A program made the translations under genes and the position numbers. A DNA stretch of 38,121 nucleotides from Sphingobium limneticum (GTDB taxonomy: Bacteria > Pseudomonadota > Alphaproteobacteria > Sphingomonadales > Sphingomonadaceae): positions 1 through 38,121 of the forward strand of contig NZ_VYPZ01000033.1 of NCBI RefSeq assembly GCF_008710155.1. The letters are read 5' to 3'. Below the pieces are notes generated by a model. That model did not search any database. It saw only the letters and a program-made list of their open reading frames with translations, and had not been told where the DNA came from. The number at the start of each line of letters is the position of its first letter. The stretch's first letter is position 1. Shown one piece after another: positions 1 through 10,359 of this stretch.

Positions 1-2
1 AG

Positions 3-74
3 GGCATGGCCGCCCTTGCCACACCAATGATCGAGGAGGCACAGCCGCTACAGATTACACCCAAGGCCGCCTGA
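3..74 (+). CDS. 3' end of an unidentified protein (partial)
   Basis: An open frame runs in from the left edge and stops with TGA at 72-74, giving about 23 residues ending in QPLQITPKAA. It may be the C-terminus of a gene that starts outside the window. No family can be recognised from so little sequence. The next reading frame opens just downstream, so the two could be neighbours in one transcript. A chance open frame is possible. Confidence 0.3.
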   Translation, partial: GMAALATPMIEEAQPLQITPKAA

Positions 75-700
75 AAATGCAGCCCAGTGGCCACACCCGA
101 TTTTACACCACATTGACGGACGCGACCTCACGCGCCGCGTCGCTTAGTGAAGGGAGAAAATTAGTGCCGCATCAAGTCGTTGCTCGCATGGACACCTGCC
201 GCAAGCTGGTGACGATGCGCAAGGCCCTGGGTGACACGCTGGGCTATCGCTATTGCGCCAGTCCCGTCTGGGACATGCTTCTGGAACTCTATATTGCCGC
301 CAGAGAGAAAAGGACCGTATATCTCTGGTCGCTCTGCAGTTTCGCAAATGTCCCGTACCCCACCGCATGTCGCAAGGTGTACGAAATGGAGAAGATCGAC
401 TTGGTCTTTTGCAATGCGACCGATCGGTACCGACGCGGAATTAGGGTCAGCCTGACCGAGAAGGGGCAAGGGGTCGTCGAGTCGCTTCTCGACCGGCTCG
501 CCGAGATTTACAAAGCCAACATAGGAACGCGCGCCGACATCTCCGAGCTTGTCAGCGTGGACAAGCGCACCAAAAATGCCAATTGGTTAAGTCCAGGCGA
601 CGGTTGCGTCCGTCACTTGGCATCTGGCTCGAGCAGTCCACTTCGGCCAGATCCAACGAACTCCGGGAGGCAGCAGCAAGCCCTCCGCACGATGATCTGT

Positions 701-3912
<3,212 letters not shown>

Positions 3913-3916
<4 letters not shown>

Positions 3917-5724
3917 CCGAACACACCATGGATGTGCCAGGAGAGATCGCCCGACCGCAGATTTTCGCCATCGCCGCGCCGGAACACCCAGAAACGCTCG
4001 CCCCGCTCATTTTCCACTCGGAAATAATCGCGTACGGCATAGCTCTCGCCGCGCCGACGCCACCATTCCCCCCGAATACGCTCCGGCCCGTCTGCCCGCA
4101 CTACGACATGGGCGACACCCCGCCAGACGAAGCGGCGCGGCGGTTGATCGGGAAGCTCGGCCATGACATGGTCGATCCGCTCTGGCCGCAGCAGGATGCG
4201 CGCGGGCCTTGGCCATAAGGTCGGCCAGGGCATAGCATCAGCCAGTGGCGCGATGCGCCCAACGCCGCGCTCGGGCACATCACTCTCGCACATGGTCGGA
4301 CGGTAAATGGCCCCCTGCCCCAGCCGCGCAACGATCTGATCGACGAGGAGCGCGATATCCGCTTCTTCGTCCATCCCCAGATCGGCATCGATCGCCGTGG
4401 GCGCCAGGGGTTCGCTGCGCAGCGCGAGCAGTCGCATGCGCTCGATACCGAAGCCTGGATCAATGGTCTCGATCTTCATGGCGAGCAGCCGCAGCATATG
4501 GCCGATGTCGCGCGTGCCCCGCGCGGTCCCGACCGTGACGATCTGTTCCTCCTTGTCCACCCGCTCGCAGACAAGGCGCAGAAGCCGCACGCCAAGCCCT
4601 CGTTCGCGCAATGTCCGCGCCAGATCATCGGCAAGGTTGGCCATGACCCGCGCGATCGTCTCGGCCGAGCCAATGGGTTCGGCAAAGACACGCAGCACCT
4701 GCGGCAATTCGAATGGCACGATGCCGACGAGCGGATCGCCAACCCGGCCGATCGCTTGGTCGAGCCGGTGAAGCAGGCTGGCCCCAAAGCGGCGGCCGAG
4801 CGGCGCGCGCGGCATGGCGATGAGATCGGCAATGCGCTCGATCCCAAGGCGCTGGGCGGCGCTGCGCTGGCGGTCATCGAGCCGCAGCGCCGCTACCGGC
4901 AATCTGTTGATCGCTTCCAGTTCCCCCTGCACGCTGCAGATCGCAATGCGCTCTTTGCCATAGCGGGCGAGCGCATGGGCAGCACCCGCCGTGCCCGCTA
5001 TAGCGACGCGCGCGTCCAGTCCGATCCGGTGGCAAAAACCGATAAGGCGCCGCGCCATCGCCTTCTCGCCGCCAAAAAGATGGGCCACGCCGGTCAGGTC
5101 CATGAGCAGCCCGTCAGGCGCGTCCACTTGTGCGGTCGGCGTCCAGCGCCGCACGGCGAACAGCGCGAGCCGTTCCAACTCCCGCCCATCTCCCACCGGG
5201 TCAGCGTCGCGCGCATCGAGGCCGGCCACCATGGCTTTGGCCTGGGTGAGCGGCATGCCGGGAAAGAGACCAAGGCTTGCCGCATGCGCGTCGACCGCGG
5301 CGATCACCCTGCGCTGCTTTTGAAGGGTGCTGGTGACGAGCGGCGGCATTTCCAGCTGCGTATCCGCAACAGGCTTCAGATTTGGCGCTGCCGCTTGCTT
5401 GTCTGATTTGAACGGATTGTCGGCCGCCTCCGAGCGGCGGCCGAGTTCACGCGGCGAGGGACGCTGATGCACAGGCAGGCTGTCGATCTGTTCCTCGCGG
5501 CTGGCCATGGCAGCACCTGCCCCTGTGTTCTGCGCCCAGCGCGCGCCAGGACGCCACCCGCCGCCACGTGGGCAGGAGCAGGACGAGCCGTCATCCTCTT
5601 CGAGCGGGACGAGGGGCAGTTGGGGCGCAGATGTCCGTTCAGGCGGCCTGCCGGTCCTCGCCTCGTTTCGGCGTAGCCGATCGACGGCGAGGCTCGGCAG
5701 GAACAGCGAGGCGACCCGTCGCAT
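3913..5724 (-). CDS. imuB: ImuB, inactive Y-family polymerase-like mutagenesis factor
   Basis: ImuB is a Y-family polymerase relative without catalytic activity that links ImuA and DnaE2 to the replication clamp. The frame extends upstream to 5835, but M-R-R-V-A-S-L-F-L-P at 5724 is the typical ImuB start and upstream codons belong to imuA in another frame. The protein is about 603 residues, longer than the usual 500 or so. The extra length is a low-complexity stretch of roughly 100 residues between residue 20 and residue 130, rich in P, R, S and acidic residues. After it come the Y-family-like palm/fingers (around 150-400) and a C-terminal region ending in S-W-H-I-H-G-V-F-G. A Q-L-P-L-V motif at about residues 35-39 resembles a clamp-binding peptide. 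The gene overlaps imuA upstream by 86 bases and dnaE2 downstream by 4. Confidence 0.95.
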
Positions 5725-6400
5725 CGCAGCCCTCCAGCAGCCAGTTATCAGGATGCCCGCCGCGCTGGCGCACCAGTGACACCTGCCAGCGCGACCGACC
5801 GACGCCGGGCACCGGCAAGGGATCGGACGGCGCACAGCCGATGCGCCAGCGCGTCAGCGCGGAAGACGGTTGGCCCAGCGGATCTTGCGCGGACCGTCGC
5901 CAGCGCCGTAGCAGCAAGGCCATGGTGTTTCCTTCCTCGGCCGCAAGCTGCAGGCGGCGCGTGGCTGTCATGCCGATGCGGGTGACCTCGCACACCACGG
6001 CGGCAAGCGCGCCATGGCGCAGCGCCTCCTCCATAATCGCAAGGGCGTCATCGTCCTTTCCCGCTTCTACCTGGATCAACCGGGTCGCCGGCACACCGGC
6101 GCAGGCAAGGCCGGGCGCGAATAGATCGGGCTGCGCCATGATCCAGAAAATGTCCCCTTCCGACGCTCTGGCCGCGATACCCGCAGTGAAGAGGGTGGCG
6201 GCGGCGTCATCGCCAAGCGCGACGGTTTGGCCGGCAATTTCGTGCAGCGCCGCGCGCGCCAGCCCGCCTGCTGCCAGGCGGTCATCGACGATGGGAATAC
6301 CAAACGGCAGGCATGGGACATCGGCCCGCGAAACCGGCGCAATGGCCTGGATTTCGGCGATGAGGGCTTGCAGCCTGTGCGGGCGCGGGGCAGTCGACAT
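5639..6400 (-). CDS. imuA: ImuA, RecA/SulA-like mutasome protein
   Basis: The 253-residue product matches the ImuA family, the first gene of the SOS-induced imuA-imuB-dnaE2 cassette. ImuA is a RecA-fold protein that works with ImuB and DnaE2 in damage-induced mutagenesis. The N-terminus, with a Leu/Ile-rich helix followed by F-G-I-P-I-V-D-D-R-L and G-G-L-A-R-A-A-L-H-E-I, is the usual pattern. A W-R-I-G-C and W-Q-V-S-L-V-R-Q-R-G-G pattern marks the C-terminal third. The start at 6400 lies 18 bases from a perfect GTTC-N7-GTTC LexA box (6419-6433). The 3' end overlaps imuB in another frame by 86 bases, consistent with tight coupling. Confidence 0.95.
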   Translation of the reverse strand: MSTAPRPHRLQALIAEIQAIAPVSRADVPCLPFGIPIVDDRLAAGGLARAALHEIAGQTVALGDDAAATLFTAGIAARASEGDIFWIMAQPDLFAPGLACAGVPATRLIQVEAGKDDDALAIMEEALRHGALAAVVCEVTRIGMTATRRLQLAAEEGNTMALLLRRWRRSAQDPLGQPSSALTRWRIGCAPSDPLPVPGVGRSRWQVSLVRQRGGHPDNWLLEGCDATGRLAVPAEPRRRSATPKRGEDRQAA

Positions 6401-6412
6401 GACGGTTGAGAC

Positions 6413-6775
6413 TCACTTGTTCCCTATATGTTCCTTTGATCCTGTCACAGAGTCAATTGATCGAGATCGCACTGGCGCATGTGCCCTGAGCGGGTCACAA
6501 AAATCAGGCCCGCCGAAAAGCGGCCCGCCGTCCTCAACCGCACGGGCATTCTCGCCCTCGTCGTCTGAACCGCGCCATCTAACGATAAATCTCCGCTCGA
6601 TAGCAGCGGCAATGCGCTCGACGATATCGAGGCGCGCGCCGCGGGACCGGGCAAAATTCCGATCCGACAAAGCCCGGCGTACCCAGAGCGGTGCCATCGA
6701 AAGTGCGATGGAAATATCGACGCGCAGCTGATGCGCGCGCCAGCCGCTCACGGCCTTCGGGCACGAGAAGGTCAT
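6413..6775 (-). CDS. Small SOS-associated protein, related to the 57-aa gene at 6942 (DUF6771-like)
   Basis: A 120-residue frame between two LexA boxes. Its core (A-L-S-M-A-P-L-W-V-R-R-A-L-S-D followed after about 16 residues by I-A-A-A-I-E-R-R-F) resembles the divergent 57-residue protein at 6942, which has V-E-R-A-P-Q-W-L-R-N-D-L and M-I-A-N-A-L at the same spacing. I think both belong to a small sphingomonad family labelled DUF6771, function unknown; that label is from memory. The box at 6822-6836 lies upstream, and the gene reads into imuA, with only 12 bases between them, so it may be the first gene of the imu operon. A second frame starting at ATG 6809 (76 aa) overlaps it and is an alternative, but it lacks the family pattern. 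Confidence 0.6.
   Translation of the reverse strand: MTFSCPKAVSGWRAHQLRVDISIALSMAPLWVRRALSDRNFARSRGARLDIVERIAAAIERRFIVRWRGSDDEGENARAVEDGGPLFGGPDFCDPLRAHAPVRSRSIDSVTGSKEHIGNK
6419..6433 (-). promoter_or_regulatory. SOS (LexA) box in front of imuA
   Basis: GTTC at 6419-6422 and GTTC at 6430-6433 are separated by exactly seven bases, the alphaproteobacterial LexA operator form. It lies just upstream of imuA and inside the last codons of the preceding small gene (6413-6775), so LexA bound here would directly control the imu operon. Confidence 0.92.
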
Positions 6776-6821
6776 CGGCTAAAGAGTGATCTGGCTCATC
6801 TGATTCCATGATCGAAGCCTA

Positions 6822-6836
6822 GAACATATCAAGAAC
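6822..6836 (-). promoter_or_regulatory. SOS (LexA) box in the intergenic region upstream of the small gene
   Basis: GAAC at 6822-6825 and GAAC at 6833-6836 are separated by seven bases, a perfect alphaproteobacterial LexA operator read on the other strand as GTTC-N7-GTTC. It lies between the leftward gene 6413-6775 and the rightward gene 6942-7115 and could control one or both. Confidence 0.88.
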
Positions 6837-6860
6837 GCACTTTGCAAGAGGCGCTGCGAG

Positions 6861-6869
6861 TTATCCACA
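6861..6869 (+). promoter_or_regulatory. Consensus DnaA box within a GTTATC/GATAAC palindrome
   Basis: TTATCCACA at 6861-6869 is an exact match to the DnaA box consensus. It is embedded in a hairpin-like palindrome, GTTATC (6860-6865), CACA, GATAAC (6870-6875). It sits 24 bases from the LexA box in the same divergent intergenic region. Only one box is evident, so this looks like a regulatory site and not a replication origin. Confidence 0.6.
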
Positions 6870-6941
6870 GATAACTGGAGCGATGCCATGTCACAGCCCT
6901 GCTATTGCGCCAATGCACATTGACGCTCATAGGCGACGGCC

Positions 6942-7115
6942 ATGGACGACCATTTAAAAGCGATCATCGAACGGACGGTCGAACGCGCGCCCCAATGGCT
7001 TCGCAATGATCTTGGCGGTAAGGATGGTAATGCCCGCCGCAGCGCTGAGGAGACGCTTGCAGCCATGATCGCTAACGCACTGCACGAAGGGGCCGGCGAA
7101 AAACCGAGGGCGTGA
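6942..7115 (+). CDS. 57-aa small conserved protein (DUF6771-like)
   Basis: This short frame starts ATG at 6942 and stops TGA at 7113-7115. The product is one or two amphipathic helices with the pattern I-I-E-R-T-V-E-R-A-P-Q-W-L-R-N-D-L, then A-E-E-T-L-A-A-M-I-A-N-A-L. I recall similar short proteins in sphingomonads under the label DUF6771; function is unknown. It is divergent from the related gene 6413-6775 and shares with it the intergenic region holding a LexA box and a DnaA box, so damage-responsive expression is plausible. The ribosome-binding site is weak. A longer antisense frame covers the same DNA but has no recognisable content. Confidence 0.65.
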   Translation: MDDHLKAIIERTVERAPQWLRNDLGGKDGNARRSAEETLAAMIANALHEGAGEKPRA

Positions 7116-7326
7116 TTTCTGACAGTGACCGAAAAGACCGATCTCAATCTGACCCTCGGCTTGAATCTCCAAGCCAAGCCTCTAGATTGAAATGGTCCCC
7201 CTTCCCCCCTTTGGATGGCACCTCCCTGAACCTTGGCCTCGTCGTTGAGCTTGCTCCGGCGGGGTTTTCTTTCGCCTGCGAGATCGAACATCGCGTCATC
7301 CGTCGCATGCCGACCACCCATGCCCC
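7116..7326. other. Intergenic stretch without a supported gene
   Basis: Frames exist on both strands here (a rightward 72-codon frame from 7112 and the 5' part of a leftward frame from 7321) but neither has family-like content or a good ribosome-binding site. The stretch contains short purine-rich runs and a small GGCTTG/CAAGCC inverted repeat near 7159-7180. I cannot assign a function. Confidence 0.4.
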
Positions 7327-7665
7327 CTAACCTCTATGCTGATGCACGCCTCGCCGCCATTCGCGCTCGTCGGGGAGGGGATATGTGATGCGCGGCGGCT
7401 CGTTCGTCGTCTCCATCCGGAGCGGCCGGATCTTTCGGCCAAGGCGCTCGGTGCAGTCCTTGCAGTAGAGGTGGCGAATGCCGTCGCGAAAATCATCGCT
7501 CCAGCCTTTCCGCCGAAATCGCCACCACAGGCCAATTGGTTCAAAGGTGACGCTTTTGTGACAGCGGCAGGTGACCTTGATCGAGTAACGCCATAAAGCG
7601 GCCTCGAAGATCGAGGTGGCCGACCTTTGCTCGTCCCCATGGCCGATAGCATCAACCGGGCGCAT
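7327..7665 (-). CDS. Small putative zinc-ribbon protein, second gene of an SOS-controlled pair
   Basis: The 112-residue product contains C-R-C (in V-T-C-R-C-H-K-S-V-T-F) and C-K-D-C about 38 residues later, the spacing of a zinc ribbon. Aromatic residues (L-W-W-R-F) lie between them, and the tail has the conserved-looking P-P-R-I-T-Y-P-L-P-D-E-R-E-W. Similar unannotated proteins occur in sphingomonads. I chose ATG 7665 because it overlaps the stop of the upstream gene (7652-7888) by 14 bases; the frame itself stays open to 7806. A nucleic-acid-binding role is a guess from the zinc ribbon. Both genes lie downstream of the LexA box at 7920-7934. Confidence 0.65.
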   Translation of the reverse strand: MRPVDAIGHGDEQRSATSIFEAALWRYSIKVTCRCHKSVTFEPIGLWWRFRRKGWSDDFRDGIRHLYCKDCTERLGRKIRPLRMETTNEPPRITYPLPDEREWRRGVHQHRG

Positions 7666-7888
7666 CGACCTTCGTCCGCATGATGGCTGTAGCCCAGGCG
7701 GTTGCGCCGACCATGAACGGGCCATCGTCACGAAGCCCTGCGCGAATCTCCTCGATGAAAGAGCGATTGCCAAGCCCGCGCGCTTCCAGCGCCGTAGCGA
7801 CAGCATCTCGAATTTCAGCGAGTTTTAGACCGTTCAACCCGCAAGTTTGCCCTTCGAAATCATGTTCGATGAGCCGCTGATTAGTCAT
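7652..7888 (-). CDS. 78-aa hypothetical protein directly behind a LexA box
   Basis: ATG at 7888 is preceded at 8-base spacing by GGAAGGA, a good ribosome-binding site, and is a better start than the upstream ATG at 7936, which would place the LexA box inside the gene. The protein has a helical middle (L-A-E-I-R-D-A-V-A-T-A-L-E-A-R-G) and ends in V-G-A-T-A-W-A-T-A-I-M-R-T-K. I do not recognise a family. It overlaps the zinc-ribbon gene by 14 bases, so the two form an operon, probably induced by DNA damage. Confidence 0.6.
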   Translation of the reverse strand: MTNQRLIEHDFEGQTCGLNGLKLAEIRDAVATALEARGLGNRSFIEEIRAGLRDDGPFMVGATAWATAIMRTKVDAPG

Positions 7889-7919
7889 GAATTTGATCCT
7901 TCCGATTCGACCTGTAGTA

Positions 7920-7934
7920 GAACATAATAGGAAC
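7920..7934 (-). promoter_or_regulatory. SOS (LexA) box upstream of the 78-aa gene
   Basis: GAAC at 7920-7923 and GAAC at 7931-7934 with seven bases between them match the alphaproteobacterial LexA operator. It is 31 bases upstream of the leftward gene start at 7888 and about 95 bases upstream of the rightward small-ORF/SRAP/alkB run, so it may act on both. Confidence 0.88.
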
Positions 7935-8029
7935 AATATGGAGTCTCGCCCTTGGCTTTGTTCTCTTCACGTTCTATTTTCGTCGATCCGAGCAGCAGAG
8001 TCGCAGCGAGCGCAGAATGGAGAGAAGCG

Positions 8030-8191
8030 ATGCAGGAGCGCAGAAAGCTAAGCCTGAAACACGAACCCAGACCTGTTGAGCCGGCCACAAGCGGGCCGGA
8101 TCGATTGGAGACGGAGCACCATCAAGGTGTCCCGCGCTATCACCCCGCGCATGATCCGCAGTTGGTCAGTGACGACGAGGTCCCCTGGTGA
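8030..8191 (+). CDS. 53-aa small hydrophilic protein leading the SRAP-alkB operon
   Basis: ATG at 8030 follows GGAGAG at close to normal spacing, and the frame ends at 8191, ten bases before the SRAP-like gene. The product is charged and rich in His, Pro, Glu and Arg, without hydrophobic segments, ending in S-D-D-E-V-P-W. The family is not known to me. The frame is open further upstream to a TTG at 7952, but that start has no good ribosome-binding site. It could be a leader peptide or a real small protein. Confidence 0.45.
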   Translation: MQERRKLSLKHEPRPVEPATSGPDRLETEHHQGVPRYHPAHDPQLVSDDEVPW

Positions 8192-8201
8192 GCTGAATCC
8201 C

Positions 8202-8861
8202 ATGTCTCGTCTTCATTGCATGGCGGCTGGCTTGTCGGAGGTCGCCCACTATTTCGGCGCTGAAATGCCGGTGCCGGTCGACTTGCCGTCCGAGACGACA
8301 GAGGGCGCTTGTGGCCTGGTGGTCTTCGAGAACAAAGGACGGCGCGTCATACGCGGTGTGAGCTGGGGCTTTCCCCGGCTTACCCGAGAGATGCGCGAGC
8401 GAGGCGAAGAGCCAGGGATCATCGGGTTGGTAGCGGATCTCACCAATCCGATGTGGGATCAGATGGCGCTCGATCCGCGTTATCGATGCCTGATCGTCAT
8501 GAGCCATTTTGCAAACCCTGACGGCGTGCCCGGCGCGCGAACACGCACCTGGTTTTCGCTCAATCATATGCCGCTGATGGCCTGGGCCGGTTTCTGTCGG
8601 AACATCCCCGACCAAGGGCCGCGCTTTGCCGGCGTGTCGATGGACGCCAACGCTGCGGTCGCGCCGACCAATGATCGCATGCCCGTCCTGCTCGATCCGC
8701 ACGAATATGACCGCTGGTTGCACAGCCCAATCCAGGATGTGATTGGCTTTCAGTTTCGTGCCCCCTTCTCCGCCGAGCGGTTCAAGGTCGAGAGGACGCA
8801 GGATCTGTGGAATAGCGGCAAGCGGCCGCCATCCGCCGACAAACAGCTGGCGCTGCTGTGA
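8202..8861 (+). CDS. SRAP (YedK/HMCES-like) domain protein lacking active-site residues
   Basis: The 219-residue product follows the SRAP fold in outline: an N-terminal M-x-x-L-x-x-M segment, V-S-W-G-F-P near residue 50, the R-T-R-T-W-F-S-L and W-A-G-F sections, then D-R-M-P-V-L-L-D and W-L. SRAP proteins shield abasic sites in single-stranded DNA through a thiazolidine link to Cys2. Here residue 2 is Ser, the position before D-R-M-P that normally carries the catalytic His is Asn, and the segment that usually holds the conserved Glu reads H-F-A-N-P-D-G. The covalent chemistry therefore seems lost. ATG 8202 is chosen because it aligns with the family start; the frame extends upstream to 8076. 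It overlaps alkB by one base (TGATG). Confidence 0.8.
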   Translation: MSRLHCMAAGLSEVAHYFGAEMPVPVDLPSETTEGACGLVVFENKGRRVIRGVSWGFPRLTREMRERGEEPGIIGLVADLTNPMWDQMALDPRYRCLIVMSHFANPDGVPGARTRTWFSLNHMPLMAWAGFCRNIPDQGPRFAGVSMDANAAVAPTNDRMPVLLDPHEYDRWLHSPIQDVIGFQFRAPFSAERFKVERTQDLWNSGKRPPSADKQLALL

Positions 8862-9466
8862 TGTCGGCAAACGGGCAGATCGACCTTTTTGCCCCGCCTC
8901 TCCTGCCGGGTCTTGGCTACGGACCTGATCTGGTAAGCGCAGAGGAAGAGGCCAGGCTTATTGACCGCATCAATCGCGCGCCGCTCACGCCCTTTCGCTT
9001 TCAGCAGTGGACCGGCAAGCGGCTCACCTGCAGCTATGGCTGGAGCTATGATTTTGAACATGGCCGGTTCGGGCCGACCGATCCCCTGCCCGACTGGCTG
9101 GTTCCGCTACGCGACCGCGCCGCGCGCTTCGCAGGTCTTGGCGCGGACAGTCTCGCCCAGGCATTGCTCATCCGCTACGATCCCGGCGCCGGCATTGGCT
9201 GGCACAAGGATCGGCCGGTATTCGAGCATGTCGTGGGCATCTCGCTTGGGGCACACACATCCATGCGTTTCCGTCGACGAACAGCGAAGGGATTTGAACG
9301 ACGCGCAGTCCGGCTCGCGCCGCGATCCATCTATGTGATGAGCGACGAGGCGAGAGACGACTGGGAGCACAGCATCGCCGGAATGGATGAGCCGCGCTGG
9401 TCCATCACCTTCCGCAGCCTGAAGCCAGACTTTCAAAGACAAGTTGCCCCTTTGAGCGATGGCTGA
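8861..9466 (+). CDS. alkB: AlkB-family 2-oxoglutarate/Fe(II) dioxygenase (copy 1)
   Basis: AlkB proteins remove alkyl groups from DNA bases by oxidation using 2-oxoglutarate and Fe(II). About 201 residues. The iron ligands are visible as W-H-K-D-R-P (H115, D117) and E-H-S-I (H170), and the 2-oxoglutarate-binding R-W-S-I-T-F-R follows near 179-185. Q-A-L-L-I-R-Y-D-P-G-A-G-I-G precedes the HxD motif as usual. The start overlaps the SRAP-like stop, and the next gene begins before this one ends, so the genes form one transcript. A paralogue lies at 14043-14639 with the same core motifs. Confidence 0.93.
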   Translation: MSANGQIDLFAPPLLPGLGYGPDLVSAEEEARLIDRINRAPLTPFRFQQWTGKRLTCSYGWSYDFEHGRFGPTDPLPDWLVPLRDRAARFAGLGADSLAQALLIRYDPGAGIGWHKDRPVFEHVVGISLGAHTSMRFRRRTAKGFERRAVRLAPRSIYVMSDEARDDWEHSIAGMDEPRWSITFRSLKPDFQRQVAPLSDG

Positions 9467-9803
9467 ACGCCCTTTTCAGCCTGTGACGCCCGATGGCCGA
9501 TATTTCGTGGTTCGCGGGCGTCTTTGGCGCATGAGCAATCCGGCGCTGTCCCAGGCAAAGCGCGAAGCGCTCGTGCACGATCTCATGGATGCGCGCAGAG
9601 CCGTAGCCCGCGCGAAGAGAGAGGCGGATAAACAGACTGAAGTGGCGGCCCGCAAAGCCGTCGATCAGGCCAAGCAAGCACTGGGCGAACGTGGTCCGGT
9701 CTGGTGGGATGACGGCGCGCCGGATTACAACCGGCATATGGTGCGCAATACGCCTTATCGCCCCTGGTTCGACGCTCTATCCGGCAAGCCCGGCCCAGCT
9801 TGA
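9459..9803 (+). CDS. Conserved hypothetical protein, last gene of the alkB operon
   Basis: The 114-residue product has the layout R-Y-F-V-V-R-G-R-L-W-R-M-S-N-P at the N-terminus, a charged helix (M-D-A-R-R-A-V-A-R-A-K) and a conserved-looking end with G-P-V-W-W-D-D-G-A-P-D-Y-N-R-H. I recall this as a widespread alphaproteobacterial family of unknown function, sometimes misleadingly labelled as a Tol transporter; nothing in it suggests a membrane protein. It overlaps alkB by 8 bases and is followed by a rho-independent terminator, so it closes the operon. A repair role is inferred only from context. Confidence 0.8.
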   Translation: MAERPFQPVTPDGRYFVVRGRLWRMSNPALSQAKREALVHDLMDARRAVARAKREADKQTEVAARKAVDQAKQALGERGPVWWDDGAPDYNRHMVRNTPYRPWFDALSGKPGPA

Positions 9804-9910
9804 TCGTTGCGTGGGATGCAATCAGGTTGCACGCCTTCGCATTTGTCGAGCGCCGCCGCTGGTGCGAAAGGGGTTCTGCCTTTCAGGCATCCTCTCCTAA
9901 AAACTCATCG

Positions 9911-9941
9911 GGCTGGTCGTCACGCGATCAGCCTTTTTTTT
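9911..9941 (+). terminator. Rho-independent terminator of the SRAP-alkB operon
   Basis: GGCTGGTCG (9911-9919) pairs with CGATCAGCC (9925-9933) across a five-base loop with one G-T pair, followed by eight T residues (9934-9941). Confidence 0.9.
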
Positions 9942-9965
9942 GGTGACTGTGGTTTTGGCGCGCGG

Positions 9966-10151
9966 TCAAAGGCCTGCCTGCCGCTCAGGATTAAGCAGTT
10001 CGGCCACAGCATCGTAGCTGTCGCTGATCTCCAGCTCCCGCCCATCTGCGAAATGGATGCGCGTACCGACTTCGCATGGCTCGAAATAATCAAGCTGATC
10101 AAGGTTGATGGTGACTGGCCTACCGTCCGGCAAGGTGAATTCAGCAATCAT
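9966..10151 (-). CDS. 61-aa small conserved protein
   Basis: The product, starting M-I-A-E-F-T-L-P-D-G-R-P-V-T-I-N and ending A-V-A-E-L-L-N-P-E, looks like a small beta-rich protein followed by a helix, loosely reminiscent of FlbD-type proteins. The frame starts ATG at 10151. No function can be given. It lies between a rightward terminator and another small leftward gene, so it may be co-transcribed with 10164-10283. Confidence 0.6.
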   Translation of the reverse strand: MIAEFTLPDGRPVTINLDQLDYFEPCEVGTRIHFADGRELEISDSYDAVAELLNPERQAGL

Positions 10152-10163
10152 GGCCGCCTCGCC

Positions 10164-10283
10164 TCACTGATATCCGCCTTCATCCTCGCGCTTTTCAGCA
10201 GCGTTCTTCTGCGCCTCCTCAAGTTCGTCCTGCTTGTCATCCGACGTGCTGTTTTCGGGGTTTTCCTTGGGATCCGGGATCAT
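10164..10283 (-). CDS. 39-aa acidic hydrophilic small protein
   Basis: A short frame with a strong ribosome-binding site, AGGAGAG, upstream of tandem ATG codons at 10286 and 10283; the second has the better spacing. The product is almost entirely charged or polar (many D, E, K, Q, N), begins M-I-P-D-P-K-E-N-P-E-N and ends E-D-E-G-G-Y-Q, and is probably disordered. Similar short stress-type proteins are common in sphingomonads, but I cannot name a family. Confidence 0.55.
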   Translation of the reverse strand: MIPDPKENPENSTSDDKQDELEEAQKNAAEKREDEGGYQ

Positions 10284-10359
10284 CATGCTCTCCTGTGCTG
10301 GACGATGAGGAAGCGATCCCATCGCCGCTTGGTTCCGAAATCAGGGTCTAGGGCCCCGG

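Noticed and set aside
6579..6809. Leftward 76-aa frame overlapping the 120-aa gene, with the nearer ATG to the LexA box
   Set aside because: It lacks the pattern shared with the 57-aa protein. The other frame has helical periodicity and family resemblance.
6861..6869. Replication origin at the DnaA box
   Set aside because: Only one consensus box, no AT-rich unwinding region and no replication genes nearby; a regulatory site is more likely.
7112..7330. Rightward 72-codon frame overlapping the stop of the 57-aa gene
   Set aside because: GTG start without a ribosome-binding site of its own, and no family-like or compositionally convincing sequence.
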